NCBI RefSeq assembly: GCF_022835675.1
Contig: NZ_BQUT01000005.1
Span: forward strand, 743,571 to 807,570
Reading direction: 5' to 3'
Length of the DNA stretch: 64,000 nucleotides
From: Companilactobacillus sp. RD055328
Lineage (GTDB): Bacteria > Bacillota > Bacilli > Lactobacillales > Lactobacillaceae
The position numbers were made by a program, and so were the translations under genes. The notes under the pieces are model-generated. The model was not told the DNA's origin and did not search any database. It saw only the letters and a list, made by a program, of their open reading frames with translations. Shown here piece by piece: positions 33,785 to 42,683 of the stretch; position 1 is the first letter of the stretch; every line of letters begins with the position of its first letter.

Positions 33785-34565
33785 CGTCAACATCCTTAAT
33801 CTCAGGATCAATCTGATCCCCTATATTTTGTATTATTTGTTTATGAATTCGAAAATTTGCCACTCCAACATCTTTAATATTATTCAAGTCAAAGTATGCG
33901 TGACTAGCACTATTTTTCCGTTGTACATAATGATACAACGGATCTGAACTAAAATAAAATCTATCTGTAGCGCTAGTATATTGAACATTAAAAATAGCGT
34001 CTTCCATCAATCCTACATCAGTAGCAAATGTTAGTTCATTATTACGAATAACATCTAATTTATATGCTTTGTTCCAGGTATATCCCATCACAGTGCCATT
34101 AACACTAATAATTCGCTGTAGCATTTCATTTCGCTTAATTAGTTTGCCAGACTCTTTAATCAAACCTTTAGGCTTTGATGATTTTTCTGTTTCAATCATA
34201 AACCCACAAGCTGACAAGTCTAAGTCATATTTATTAAAAGTATCTACAAAATATTCTAGATAATTAGCTTCCACCCAATCATCACAATCAGCAAAAGTAA
34301 TCAGTTCACTATTAGCTAACTTAATTCCAGTATTTCTTGCAGCTGAAACGCCTTGGTTAGTTGTATGTTTAACTAGTTTGAAGTTCTTATTGTTTTCAAT
34401 GTACCTTTCACAAATCTCTACACTATTATCACTCGATTTATCGTCCACTAGAATCAGTTGGAAATCTTTGAATGTTTGTCTCTCAAATGAACTTAAGGCT
34501 TTTTCTAAATAATCAGCGGCATTAAAAACAGGTATAACCACTGTGATTTTATATTTATTATCCAA
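33774..34565 (-). CDS. Family 2 glycosyltransferase
   Basis: Inverting GT-A glycosyltransferase of 263 residues. The nucleotide-sugar site is KITVVIPVFNAADYLEKAL near 5-24 with LVDDKSSDNSV near 37, the GVSAARNTGI segment near 73-82, and the metal-binding D-x-D as ADCDDW near 92. No membrane anchor. The probable start is TTG at 34565, five bases after AAAGGTGA; the GTG at 34574 lies inside that ribosome site. It heads an overlapping three-gene unit with an HTH protein and a DUF4931 protein. Acceptor is unknown (wall teichoic acid, polysaccharide or protein glycan). Confidence 0.82.
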   Translation of the reverse strand: MDNKYKITVVIPVFNAADYLEKALSSFERQTFKDFQLILVDDKSSDNSVEICERYIENNKNFKLVKHTTNQGVSAARNTGIKLANSELITFADCDDWVEANYLEYFVDTFNKYDLDLSACGFMIETEKSSKPKGLIKESGKLIKRNEMLQRIISVNGTVMGYTWNKAYKLDVIRNNELTFATDVGLMEDAIFNVQYTSATDRFYFSSDPLYHYVQRKNSASHAYFDLNNIKDVGVANFRIHKQIIQNIGDQIDPEIKDVDDEK

Positions 34566-34763
34566 TTGAATCACCTTTTATTTGTCAGATTTATCTCCTT
34601 AATTCTATCAGAAATTATCATCCATTGCATATTCCTGTTATTGCTTTATCTGTATGTGTTACGTTTATATTATTCAAATAATTAAAAATAATTAAAAATA
34701 ATTTAGCCAATTCACTTCAAAAGTGTTATAACTGATAAATACCTTATAGGAGGATAAAAATTA

Positions 34764-36722
34764 ATGGCTTTCTTACAATTAAAGAATATAAAAAAATCAT
34801 TTTACCTAGGTAAAAAAGAATTTCCCGTATTAAAAGATATCTCTGTGAATTTTGAGCGTGGTGAATTCGTATCAATTTTAGGAGAATCAGGTGGTGGAAA
34901 AACCACCCTACTTAACATTATTGGTGGTCTCGATTCACAATACGAAGGTGACGTTTTATTAGATAACACTTCCGTAAAAAGTGGTTCAGAAAAAGGTCTT
35001 GATGCATATAGAAGCAAAACTATTGGTTTTATATTCCAAAGTTTTCACCTAATTAGTCATCTAACTATATTACAAAATGTGATGGTTCCTCTAGAAATGT
35101 CTAACCTATCACACTCAAAACGTGTAAAACGAGCTCAAGATCTGCTTAAACAAGTAGGCCTTGAAGAACATATGTCAAAACATCCCGGTCAGCTATCAGG
35201 TGGACAAAAGCAACGTGTAGCAATCGCCCGTGCGCTTGCTAACGATCCAGATATTATTATTGCTGATGAACCTACCGGAGCTCTAGACTCACAAAACACT
35301 GATGAAATATTAGACATCTTAAATGATATTTCTAAACAAGGAAAACTTGTAATTGCCGTAACTCATTCAGATAAAGTTGCTAACTATGGTACACGAGTTA
35401 TTCATATTGTTGATGGTCAAGTGGATTCTGATACTCAATTGCGTGATAAAGCTCCTGATGTAGAGAAGAAAGTTTCAGATGCAAAAGTAACTCACTTAAG
35501 CTTCCGTAATACATTCTCAATGGCACTTAATCATATGCGTTATTACTTAGGTCGTAACTTATTAATTATTTTTGGTTCAATGATTGGTATTTTCTCGGTT
35601 ATCTTCATGCTCGGTCTGGGTAATGGTGTCACTGGTTATATTACTAGCGAAATGAATAAAACAGTTAATCCAACTGCTATTCAAGTTACGAAGAATGTAA
35701 CATCAAGCGATCCAACTGGTGCTGATATCGACCCTTCAGATATTAACATTACTGATAAAAACGAAAAAACTCTCAAAAAAATTGATAACGTAAATAGTGT
35801 TGAAGAAGGCTACTTTGTTCAAGGCGCTAAATTAGTCGCCAACGACAAATCAGCTCAAGAACAATTCTTCCAAACTTTTAATAAGACTATTAAAACTAAC
35901 GATATTAAACAAGGAACAAAACCTGGTAAAAATGAAATATTAATTACCAAAGCTCAAGCTAAAAAGTTCAATAAAAAAGACTACAAGAGCATGATTGGTA
36001 AAAAAGTTAATCTATTTCTAACAACCACTAACGCTGATAAACAACCTGTTCAAGTTCAACGTGAATTGACAGTTTCTGGAATTATCAAATCAGGAACAAG
36101 TTCAATTAGTTACAATACTTTGAAATCAATGTTTACTGATCAAGGAATAAAAATCCAGCCTAACTTTGTGACTGTTAATGTTGATAAAACTCAAGATGTA
36201 AAAGCTGTACAAACTAAAATCAAGAATTATGAACACAAAGATGCTAAAGGCAAGACTGTAAAGACTTATCAAATTACTGGTGTAGGTGCAATTATTGATA
36301 CGCTAAATACTTATCTACAATTAGCCTTCAACGTGTTAGCCGCAATTGCTGGGATTTCTCTATTGGTTTCTGCAATCATGATTATCGTTGTCTTATACAT
36401 CAGTGTTTCTGAACGTACTAAAGAAATTGGTATCTTGCGTGCTATTGGTGCAAGAAGAAAAGATATCCGCAACTTATTCATATCAGAAGCCTTCTTATTA
36501 GGATTATTCTCAAGTATCTTAGCCGTAGGAGTTGCTTATCTTGTACAAATGGGTGCTAACAGTATATCTATGTCTGCTCTTAAGATGCCAATTATTGATA
36601 TTACAACAGGAAATGCAATCTTTGGTATTCTTGTCAGTGTAATCATTTCATTGCTTGCAGCACTAGCTCCTTCTAGAAGAGCTGCTAAACTTGATCCTCG
36701 AGAAACACTAACAGACGAATAA
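34764..36722 (+). CDS. MacB-type ABC transporter (ATPase-permease fusion)
   Basis: Fusion protein of 652 residues. The N-terminal ATPase has Walker A GESGGGKTT near 40-48, signature [14 protein letters not shown] near 143-156 and Walker B IIIADEPTGALD near 165; then comes the MacB membrane part: helix near 270-290, a long extracellular MacB_PCD domain (about 300-520) and three FtsX-type helices at the end. No partner adaptor gene is adjacent. Such mechanotransmission ABC proteins in Gram-positives act in peptide or antimicrobial resistance, or in lipoprotein export. AGGAGG precedes the ATG. Confidence 0.88.
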   Translation: MAFLQLKNIKKSFYLGKKEFPVLKDISVNFERGEFVSILGESGGGKTTLLNIIGGLDSQYEGDVLLDNTSVKSGSEKGLDAYRSKTIGFIFQSFHLISHLTILQNVMVPLEMSNLSHSKRVKRAQDLLKQVGLEEHMSKHPGQLSGGQKQRVAIARALANDPDIIIADEPTGALDSQNTDEILDILNDISKQGKLVIAVTHSDKVANYGTRVIHIVDGQVDSDTQLRDKAPDVEKKVSDAKVTHLSFRNTFSMALNHMRYYLGRNLLIIFGSMIGIFSVIFMLGLGNGVTGYITSEMNKTVNPTAIQVTKNVTSSDPTGADIDPSDINITDKNEKTLKKIDNVNSVEEGYFVQGAKLVANDKSAQEQFFQTFNKTIKTNDIKQGTKPGKNEILITKAQAKKFNKKDYKSMIGKKVNLFLTTTNADKQPVQVQRELTVSGIIKSGTSSISYNTLKSMFTDQGIKIQPNFVTVNVDKTQDVKAVQTKIKNYEHKDAKGKTVKTYQITGVGAIIDTLNTYLQLAFNVLAAIAGISLLVSAIMIIVVLYISVSERTKEIGILRAIGARRKDIRNLFISEAFLLGLFSSILAVGVAYLVQMGANSISMSALKMPIIDITTGNAIFGILVSVIISLLAALAPSRRAAKLDPRETLTDE

Positions 36723-36736
36723 TTATTTACATTAAT

Positions 36737-36774
36737 AAAAAAACACGAAATCTAAACGATTTCGTGTTTTTTTT
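36737..36774. terminator. Bidirectional terminator
   Basis: AAAAACACGAAATC pairs with GATTTCGTGTTTTT. Confidence 0.92.
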
Positions 36775-36777
36775 ATT

Positions 36778-38313
36778 CTACAAATCTGACATAGCTGTTA
36801 ATGTTTTTTTAACCTGTGCTCGCTTCTTGCTATTAGTAAGAATAATTAGTGTATCACCAGGTCTAATTATCGTATCACCATTTGGAATAATATCTTCACT
36901 TCCATGTCTAATGTGTGATAACAACGTACCTTCAGGCCATTTAATTTCACGAACACGCTTTTGAGTAAAACAACTATTTTCATATACAGGAAATTCTAAT
37001 TGATCAATTTTTCCTTTTAATGCATTAATTTTATTTATTGTAAGTCTCTTTTGTAATAATGATTCATAAATAGGTGCTCCACCTAAACTATCAACCGTAA
37101 TATACGCAATTAATGAAACCATCGCTAAAGGCATTAAATGTGAAAGATTTCCCACCATTTCTGTAATCAAGATAATAGCTGAAAAAGGCGCCTTACCAAT
37201 CCCTGCAAAGTATCCCGCCATTGAGAATATTAAAATACTTACAATATACTGCTTAGGTAACAGTCCTAATTCATAAAAACTAAGTCCTACTCCACTTCCA
37301 ATTAATGCCCCAAGTGTCAAGACTGGTAAGAAGATCCCACCAGGCAACCCAGAACCATACGAAATAATTGAAAAGAAGAATCGAATAATGAATATTAAAA
37401 ATACCAATAATACAGTAACTTTTTGTTGAGGTAAATTCAAAATCAAAGAATTACCACCACCCAAGAATTGCGGCATAAAATAACCAATTGGAATTAATAA
37501 TATTAACGGAATAAATCCATAGAAATAATTAGGAATACGTCTGAATAATTTTGCATAAATATCCGGCATAACGATAGTTAGCTTCTGATATATATATCCC
37601 AGAATCCCTAGAACAATACCTAAGATTAATAATATCCAGTAATATTTCAATGGGAAATCCTGTGAATGATGAATACTAAGAACTGGCGTTAATCCGAAAA
37701 AGTTCGAAGAAATAAAATTAGCTGATAATGAACTGGCTAGTGCGCTAATCCATACTAATGGTGAAAAATTATGATAGACTTCTTCCAAAATAAATAATGC
37801 TCCAGCTAACGGCGCATTAAAAGCAGCCGACAAACCGGCAGCTGCGCCACTAGCAATTAATATTCTTTTTTCAGAAGGTCCAGATTTAATCCCTTGAGCC
37901 ATACCTTGTCCAATAACTCCACCTAATTGAATTGATGGTCCTTCTCTACCAAGAAAAAGTCCAGATCCAATGCTTAAAACTCCTGCGATAAATTTTTTCC
38001 ATAAAACAGAAAACCAATTAATCTCTACCTCACCCATAAGTTGACCTTCAACTTCGGGTATCCCGGATCCCTTGATATTTGGATCAGATTTAATCAGCAA
38101 GGAAGAAACAATTCCAATTACTGTAAGAACTATTATCATCAACCAAAAATACAAAATAGATTGATGCATTAGCTTAAAGATCTCAGTAATTTTATCCAGA
38201 ATCAACTGAATCGACAATCGAAAAAGACTAACTACAAATCCCGTAATTAGTCCAATAATTGTTCCCTTAATAATAAATAAAATGTTCGTATTCTGAAGTG
38301 TTTTTTTATTCAT
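36778..38313 (-). CDS. ClC-family chloride channel/antiporter with TrkA_C domain
   Basis: Membrane protein of 511 residues. The ClC selectivity motifs are present: GSGIPE (about 75), the GREGPS segment near 110, and GSGLPGGIFLPVLTLGA near 312-328. About 18 helical segments fit the fold, and a TrkA_C (RCK_C) domain follows (about 430-500, GDTIIRPGDTLIILT). The gating glutamate (GREGP) is present, which suggests a chloride/proton antiporter in place of a channel. The ATG at 38313 lacks a ribosome site but has TATAAT seven bases upstream, which may mean a leaderless transcript; see findings. Confidence 0.88.
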   Translation of the reverse strand: MNKKTLQNTNILFIIKGTIIGLITGFVVSLFRLSIQLILDKITEIFKLMHQSILYFWLMIIVLTVIGIVSSLLIKSDPNIKGSGIPEVEGQLMGEVEINWFSVLWKKFIAGVLSIGSGLFLGREGPSIQLGGVIGQGMAQGIKSGPSEKRILIASGAAAGLSAAFNAPLAGALFILEEVYHNFSPLVWISALASSLSANFISSNFFGLTPVLSIHHSQDFPLKYYWILLILGIVLGILGYIYQKLTIVMPDIYAKLFRRIPNYFYGFIPLILLIPIGYFMPQFLGGGNSLILNLPQQKVTVLLVFLIFIIRFFFSIISYGSGLPGGIFLPVLTLGALIGSGVGLSFYELGLLPKQYIVSILIFSMAGYFAGIGKAPFSAIILITEMVGNLSHLMPLAMVSLIAYITVDSLGGAPIYESLLQKRLTINKINALKGKIDQLEFPVYENSCFTQKRVREIKWPEGTLLSHIRHGSEDIIPNGDTIIRPGDTLIILTNSKKRAQVKKTLTAMSDL

Positions 38314-38390
38314 ACTTAATATTATAGTGCAAAAAATCATACTTGAAACATTAAATAGGTAAAATATCCATAAATATATAAAAGAGCTAT

Positions 38391-39119
38391 TTAAAATTCT
38401 TGTGCAATATTAGTAAATATTCCATCAACACCCCAATCGAATAATTGCTCAGCTCGTTTCTTATCATTAACAGTCCAAACATTCACTTCATATCCTTGTT
38501 CTTTGAACTTATTAACTTGTTCTTTAGTAAGAGTTTTATTTTCTACGTTAATTACCTTAGCATTACAGGCTTGTAAATATAAATTCCAATCATCTTTTAG
38601 TGTTTCTTTATCAAATAAACAAGCGTACTTAAGATTTGGTTGATATTCTTGAAGCTTCAAAAGCATAATAGGATTGAAACTTGAAATCAGAATTTCTAAA
38701 TCTGGATTTAGTCGATCAATCTCATCACTTAGTTTTCTAACTAGTACGTCAGCAAGATGATTAGAGTTCTTTGCCACAACACCTTTAATCTCAAGATTAA
38801 CATTTAACTTGTTCTCATTAATTAAATCAATTGTCTCACTTAGACTTGGGACGTGCTCACCAATAAATTTAGAATCATACCATGATCCAGCATCTGCTTT
38901 TTTTACTTCTTCACTAGCAGTCTCTGTAATAGCACCTTTTAGACTAGTCGTGCGATCCAGATAGTCGTCATGCAGAATAAATAATTCTTCATTTTGTGTT
39001 ATTGAAATATCTGTTTCTAACCAGTTAGTATTCGTATTATTAATTTCTTTAAAGGCAGCAATAGTATTTTCTGGTGCTAAACTTGGTACTCCTCGATGTG
39101 CATAAATAGTATGTTTCAT
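38391..39119 (-). CDS. Glycerophosphodiester phosphodiesterase
   Basis: Hydrolyses glycerophosphodiesters to glycerol-3-phosphate. The 242-residue protein has the motif YAHRGVPSLAPENTIAAF at 5-22 with the conserved HR and the E-N-T triad, then the metal glutamate/aspartate in WLETDISITQNEELFILHDDYLDRTT, and VNLEIKG near 118. A TIM-barrel of this length without signal or membrane segments is the GlpQ/UgpQ cytoplasmic form. AGAGGG precedes the ATG at 39119. The next gene downstream is ClC, 77 bases away. No link to a glycerol operon is visible. Confidence 0.9.
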   Translation of the reverse strand: MKHTIYAHRGVPSLAPENTIAAFKEINNTNTNWLETDISITQNEELFILHDDYLDRTTSLKGAITETASEEVKKADAGSWYDSKFIGEHVPSLSETIDLINENKLNVNLEIKGVVAKNSNHLADVLVRKLSDEIDRLNPDLEILISSFNPIMLLKLQEYQPNLKYACLFDKETLKDDWNLYLQACNAKVINVENKTLTKEQVNKFKEQGYEVNVWTVNDKKRAEQLFDWGVDGIFTNIAQEF

Positions 39120-39172
39120 TTTTTCCCTCTTCAACATTATTGTTTTTATTTTAGCATTAAGTATTAAAAATA

Positions 39173-39210
39173 AAAAAGACCTTAGGATACTTCATATCTA
39201 AGGTCTTTTA
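39173..39210 (-). terminator. nagA terminator
   Basis: AAAAGACCTTAGGATA pairs with TATCTAAGGTCTTTT after the nagA stop. Confidence 0.85.
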
Positions 39211-39223
39211 TTATATTAACTTC

Positions 39224-40381
39224 TTATGCTTTATATCTTGAAACTCCGTCTAGGTATGTTTCTGATAATGTCATATCTTGATTTAATACGATGAAGTCGG
39301 CATCTCTTCCTGGTAAAATTGATCCACACTTATCGTTAACTTTACTACTCTTAGCAGCAACGTAACTAGCCATCATAATTGAATCTTCTGGAGTTACGAT
39401 ATTCCAGTCGACAACGTTTTTAATAGCATCGTTAAGTTTTAGAATACTTCCAGCTAATGAGTGAGGCTCTTCTTGTAAACGTGCAGTTCCATCTTTAACA
39501 ACTACTGGGAATTCTCCTAATACATAGTCACCATCTGGCATCAATCCAGCACGCATACAGTCAGTTATTAGCGCAACGTGTTCTGGTCTTTTTGCTTCAA
39601 TAAGTGATTTAGCAGCATATGGTTGAACATGGTGTCCATCACAAATTAATTCGTCATCTACAAGATTCATGCTCATAGCAGCACCAACCATCCCTGGTTC
39701 ACGGTGACCAAATGCACTCATACCATTATATGTATGTGTGAACATTGTAGCTCCAGCTTCAACACAATCTTTAGCTTGTTCAAATGTAGCAGCTGAGTGT
39801 CCAAGAGCAACAACTGTACCGTCAGCAGTTACTTTGCGAGTAAATTCAACAGCCCCTTTACGTTCTGGAGCTAGAGAAATCTTCTTCAACATCCCTTTAG
39901 CACTTGCTTGCCATTGAGTATATTCATCAATACTTGGGTCTCTAAAGTATTTAGGATTTTGAGCACCCTTATGTTCTTCAGTATAGTAAGGTCCTTCAAA
40001 ATGGATACCTTGAATTTTTGCACCTGTAGATTTTTGGTAATTGTCACCAACTGTCTTACAGATATCATTAAGTTGGTCAAAAGATGCAGTTAATGTTGTT
40101 GGAAGCCATGAAGTTACACCAGTCTTCAAAAGACCTTCTGCCATTTCATTTAGCTTATCCCAATCGTTATCCATAACATCATGGCCAAGAAGTCCATGGA
40201 TATGAGTATCAACAAGTCCTGGAGCAATCCATTGATCTCCATATTCAACAATCTTTCCATCTGGTTTTTGGTTTTCTTTGAAGTAGTCGCCAAACTTGTT
40301 ATCATCTGTGATTTCCAAGTAACCACCGTTTTCTGTAGCATTTTGCAAGAAGAACTTATTTGCATGAATAAAATATGACAT
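39224..40381 (-). CDS. nagA: N-acetylglucosamine-6-phosphate deacetylase (also GalNAc-6-P candidate)
   Basis: Removes acetate from N-acetylhexosamine-6-phosphate, 385 residues. The metal site and substrate loops are clear: PGLVDTHIHGLLGHDVMD near 55-72, IHFEGPYYTEEHKGAQ near 125-141, TMFTHTYNGMSAFGHREPG near 215-232, and CDGHHVQP near 247. It has its own promoter and a GGTCTATACC operator just upstream, and is separated from the PTS genes by a terminator. Together with AgaS and the PTS next to it the best reading is N-acetylgalactosamine or N-acetylglucosamine use; AgaS favours GalNAc. Confidence 0.9.
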   Translation of the reverse strand: MSYFIHANKFFLQNATENGGYLEITDDNKFGDYFKENQKPDGKIVEYGDQWIAPGLVDTHIHGLLGHDVMDNDWDKLNEMAEGLLKTGVTSWLPTTLTASFDQLNDICKTVGDNYQKSTGAKIQGIHFEGPYYTEEHKGAQNPKYFRDPSIDEYTQWQASAKGMLKKISLAPERKGAVEFTRKVTADGTVVALGHSAATFEQAKDCVEAGATMFTHTYNGMSAFGHREPGMVGAAMSMNLVDDELICDGHHVQPYAAKSLIEAKRPEHVALITDCMRAGLMPDGDYVLGEFPVVVKDGTARLQEEPHSLAGSILKLNDAIKNVVDWNIVTPEDSIMMASYVAAKSSKVNDKCGSILPGRDADFIVLNQDMTLSETYLDGVSRYKA

Positions 40382-40409
40382 TAAAATACCTCCAATATTT
40401 TCTATTAAT

Positions 40410-40440
40410 ATTATAACAATTTAAATAGGTCTATACCATA
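40410..40440 (-). promoter_or_regulatory. nagA promoter with GntR/NagR-type operator
   Basis: TATAAT on the minus strand (40415-40410). The -35 region is covered by AGGTCTATACCA (plus strand, 40427-40438), whose complement TGGTATAGACCT is close to the NagR (YvoA) and PhnF-type HutC operator TGGTATAGACCA. Confidence 0.6.
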
Positions 40441-40458
40441 GTAATAGCCCTTAAAAAT

Positions 40459-40484
40459 AAAAAAGCAGGTTCCCCCGCTTTTTT
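40459..40484 (-). terminator. Terminator of the PTS operon
   Basis: Minus strand AAAAAAGCGGG pairs with CCTGCTTTTTT, just after the IID stop codon; it precedes the nagA promoter. Confidence 0.8.
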
Positions 40485-40491
40485 ATCTGTC

Positions 40492-41364
40492 TTATGCCAA
40501 TAGATTGAAGAATGCACCTACTAAACCAACAACAATTGTAATACCAATTAAAGCGATTGGTGAGCGACCCTTCTTCAACATCCAGTAACAGAAGAATGTA
40601 TATAGAAGTGGTAATAGTTGAGGCATAATCTTATCAATTACCCCTGTTTGTAATGGAACTTTAACTTTACCAGCGTGAATAGTTACACCGAATTTGAATG
40701 CAACATATGTAGCAACTAAGGCACCAACAACTGTCAAACCAATGATTGAAGCTGCACGTGAAATTTTCTTTGTGTTTTCTTTCATTGAAGCAATAGCTTT
40801 TGTACCAGTATTGTAACCATAGTTCATTAGCCAGAATAGTAATCCAAAGTGAACTGCATTAAATAATGCTAAGAACAAGATTGGACCGGCAATGTTACCT
40901 TGCATTGAAAGTGATGCACCAATACCAGCTGTAATAGGTAATAGTGTTAGCCAGAACAAAGCATCACCAATTCCACCGAATGGTCCCATCAACGCAACTT
41001 TAATACCACGAATTGTTGAACGGTTTTCTTTGTTTTCTTCCATAGCAGTGATAACGCCTTGAATGAAAGTAACTAAGAATGGGTGAGTATTAAAGAATTG
41101 TAAATGATCAAGTAATGAGTTAGATAAGTCTTCTTTGTTAGTATGAATCTTCTTCAAGGCTGGTGTCATACTGTAAGCCCAACCACCACCTTGCATACGT
41201 TCGTAGTTAAATGATGATTGAAGCATCAATGAACGCCATACCATTTTGTGTAAGTCTTTTTTGTTAATTACTTTTTTAACTTCTGGATCTTTGTATGTAT
41301 CAGGAATTGTATATCCTTCAGATTTTGTTGCTTCTACTTTTGTTTCTTCTTTTTTAGATACCAT
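40492..41364 (-). CDS. PTS mannose/N-acetylgalactosamine-family IID component
   Basis: Membrane IID subunit of a mannose-class PTS, 290 residues. The region VNKKDLHKMVWRSLMLQSSF-type (here NKKDLHKMVWRSLMLQSSF) near 32-50 and YERMQGGGWAYSMTPALKK near 52-70 are the EIID marks, and VALMGPFGGIGDALFWLTLLPI near 125-146 follows. It partners the IIC encoded directly upstream; its GGAGG site lies at the end of that gene and the two overlap by 11 bases. The ATG at 41364 is chosen over a much longer frame because of AGAGGAGG at correct distance. Sugar is probably GalNAc or GalN from operon content. Confidence 0.9.
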   Translation of the reverse strand: MVSKKEETKVEATKSEGYTIPDTYKDPEVKKVINKKDLHKMVWRSLMLQSSFNYERMQGGGWAYSMTPALKKIHTNKEDLSNSLLDHLQFFNTHPFLVTFIQGVITAMEENKENRSTIRGIKVALMGPFGGIGDALFWLTLLPITAGIGASLSMQGNIAGPILFLALFNAVHFGLLFWLMNYGYNTGTKAIASMKENTKKISRAASIIGLTVVGALVATYVAFKFGVTIHAGKVKVPLQTGVIDKIMPQLLPLLYTFFCYWMLKKGRSPIALIGITIVVGLVGAFFNLLA

Positions 41365-42145
41365 TACTATAATCCTCCTCTTCAGAGTCTGATGGTGCCG
41401 CTGCTGCAGTTTCAGGAGCAGATGGTGTTCCTGTCTTGAAGAAGTCATAAGCAGCTACTGAAGCACCAATAATTGCTACAGCAAGAATTGGAAGTTGTCC
41501 ATAAGCTGCCATGATGAAACCACCGGCAAAGAATGGAGCATATTCGATCTTCCACATAATCTTAAGTAACATAGCAAAACCAACGGCTGGCATAATTCCA
41601 CCAGCAAATTGTAATCCGTTTAGGATCCATTGTGGAACCCATTGAACAAATGCTTGAGCTTTGTCAGCACCAAAGTAAACTGGCAAGAATGCGATAATAA
41701 AGTAACCAATGAATAAAATAATAGGTTCAAGCCATGCCATACGATCTAAAGCTTTTGTATCTGCTTCTTCAGCTTTCTTATCCATTGTATGTGCAACTGG
41801 TGAAAATACTGTGAATAATAACGTAATAAGTCCTTGTACTGCAACAGCAAACGGAACGGCGATACCAACGGCAACAGTTGGTTTTACACCTGTTAAAATA
41901 GCGAATGCTGATCCAATAACACCACCGATAACAACATTAGGTGGTTGTGCTCCAGCAAGCGGAACCATACCTGCCCAAACTAATTCCAAAGTACCACCGA
42001 CAATAAGTCCTGTTTGTAAATCTCCCAGGATTAATCCAATAACGGCACCCGTTACAATAGGTCTATGTACATGGGTTAAACCGTTAAACATATCGATACC
42101 GGCAATACCTGCCCAGATACCGACTAAAATAGCCTGTACTAACAT
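41354..42145 (-). CDS. PTS mannose/N-acetylgalactosamine-family IIC component
   Basis: Integral membrane permease subunit of 263 residues. QAILVGIWAGIAGIDMFNGL near 4-23, the VTGAVIGLILGDLQTGLIVGG segment near 33-53 and GGVIGSAFAILTGVKPTVAVGIAVP near 75-100 are the EIIC signature, with about seven helices. It contacts IID and receives phosphate through IIB on the sugar. AAGGAGG lies before the ATG. Order IIB-IIC-IID and the adjoining agaS match galactosamine-type PTS clusters of Lactobacillales and Enterobacteria. Confidence 0.9.
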   Translation of the reverse strand: MLVQAILVGIWAGIAGIDMFNGLTHVHRPIVTGAVIGLILGDLQTGLIVGGTLELVWAGMVPLAGAQPPNVVIGGVIGSAFAILTGVKPTVAVGIAVPFAVAVQGLITLLFTVFSPVAHTMDKKAEEADTKALDRMAWLEPIILFIGYFIIAFLPVYFGADKAQAFVQWVPQWILNGLQFAGGIMPAVGFAMLLKIMWKIEYAPFFAGGFIMAAYGQLPILAVAIIGASVAAYDFFKTGTPSAPETAAAAPSDSEEEDYSNGI

Positions 42146-42171
42146 TTCTCTTCCTCCTTATTATTGCTAAA

Positions 42172-42660
42172 TTATGCTTTCTTCAACAATTCCATTAGAT
42201 CTTTCTTTCCTTCATTAGGAATTCCTTGAACTTCAAGCTTAACTCCTAATTCGTGAAGTTTCTTGAATGTTGCAATGTCATCTTCATCTACTGAAACTGT
42301 CTCAGAAAGTTGTTTCTTACCTTCCGCAAAATGTAGATTACCCACATTTAACGTGTCTACTTTAACACCCCCTTCAATTAGTTTTAGAGCATCTTGCGGT
42401 GTTCTAATAACTAACAAAATATGTTGACTAGGTATTGATTTATCAATAACCTTGATAGTCTTCTCAATTGTGAAGAAACGGATTCCTGTAGTTTCAGGGA
42501 TTACCATTTCCATCAAATTTTGTTGAACACTATCTTGGGCAACATCATCGTTAGCCACAACCACAAGGTTGGCGTTCAATGTGTTTACCCAAGTCATACC
42601 TACTTGTCCATGAACTAAACGATTATCAATACGTGCTAATAAAATATTTTCTTGTTGCAT
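42172..42660 (-). CDS. PTS mannose-family IIB component
   Basis: Cytoplasmic phosphotransfer subunit, 162 residues. The active-site histidine is His17 in LLARIDNRLVHGQVGMTW. The protein continues VVANDDVAQDSVQQNLMEM and ends EGKKDLMELLKKA, length normal for EIIB-Man (about 160). It carries phosphate from IIA to the IIC/IID permease. AGGAGG precedes the ATG. It lies between agaS and IIC in one operon. Confidence 0.93.
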   Translation of the reverse strand: MQQENILLARIDNRLVHGQVGMTWVNTLNANLVVVANDDVAQDSVQQNLMEMVIPETTGIRFFTIEKTIKVIDKSIPSQHILLVIRTPQDALKLIEGGVKVDTLNVGNLHFAEGKKQLSETVSVDEDDIATFKKLHELGVKLEVQGIPNEGKKDLMELLKKA

Positions 42661-42683
42661 AATGATGCCTCCTATAAATTTTT

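Noticed and set aside
38281-38295. AATGTTCGTATTCTG resembling a PurBox
   Set aside because: Inside the ClC coding sequence, not upstream of a gene; taken as chance.
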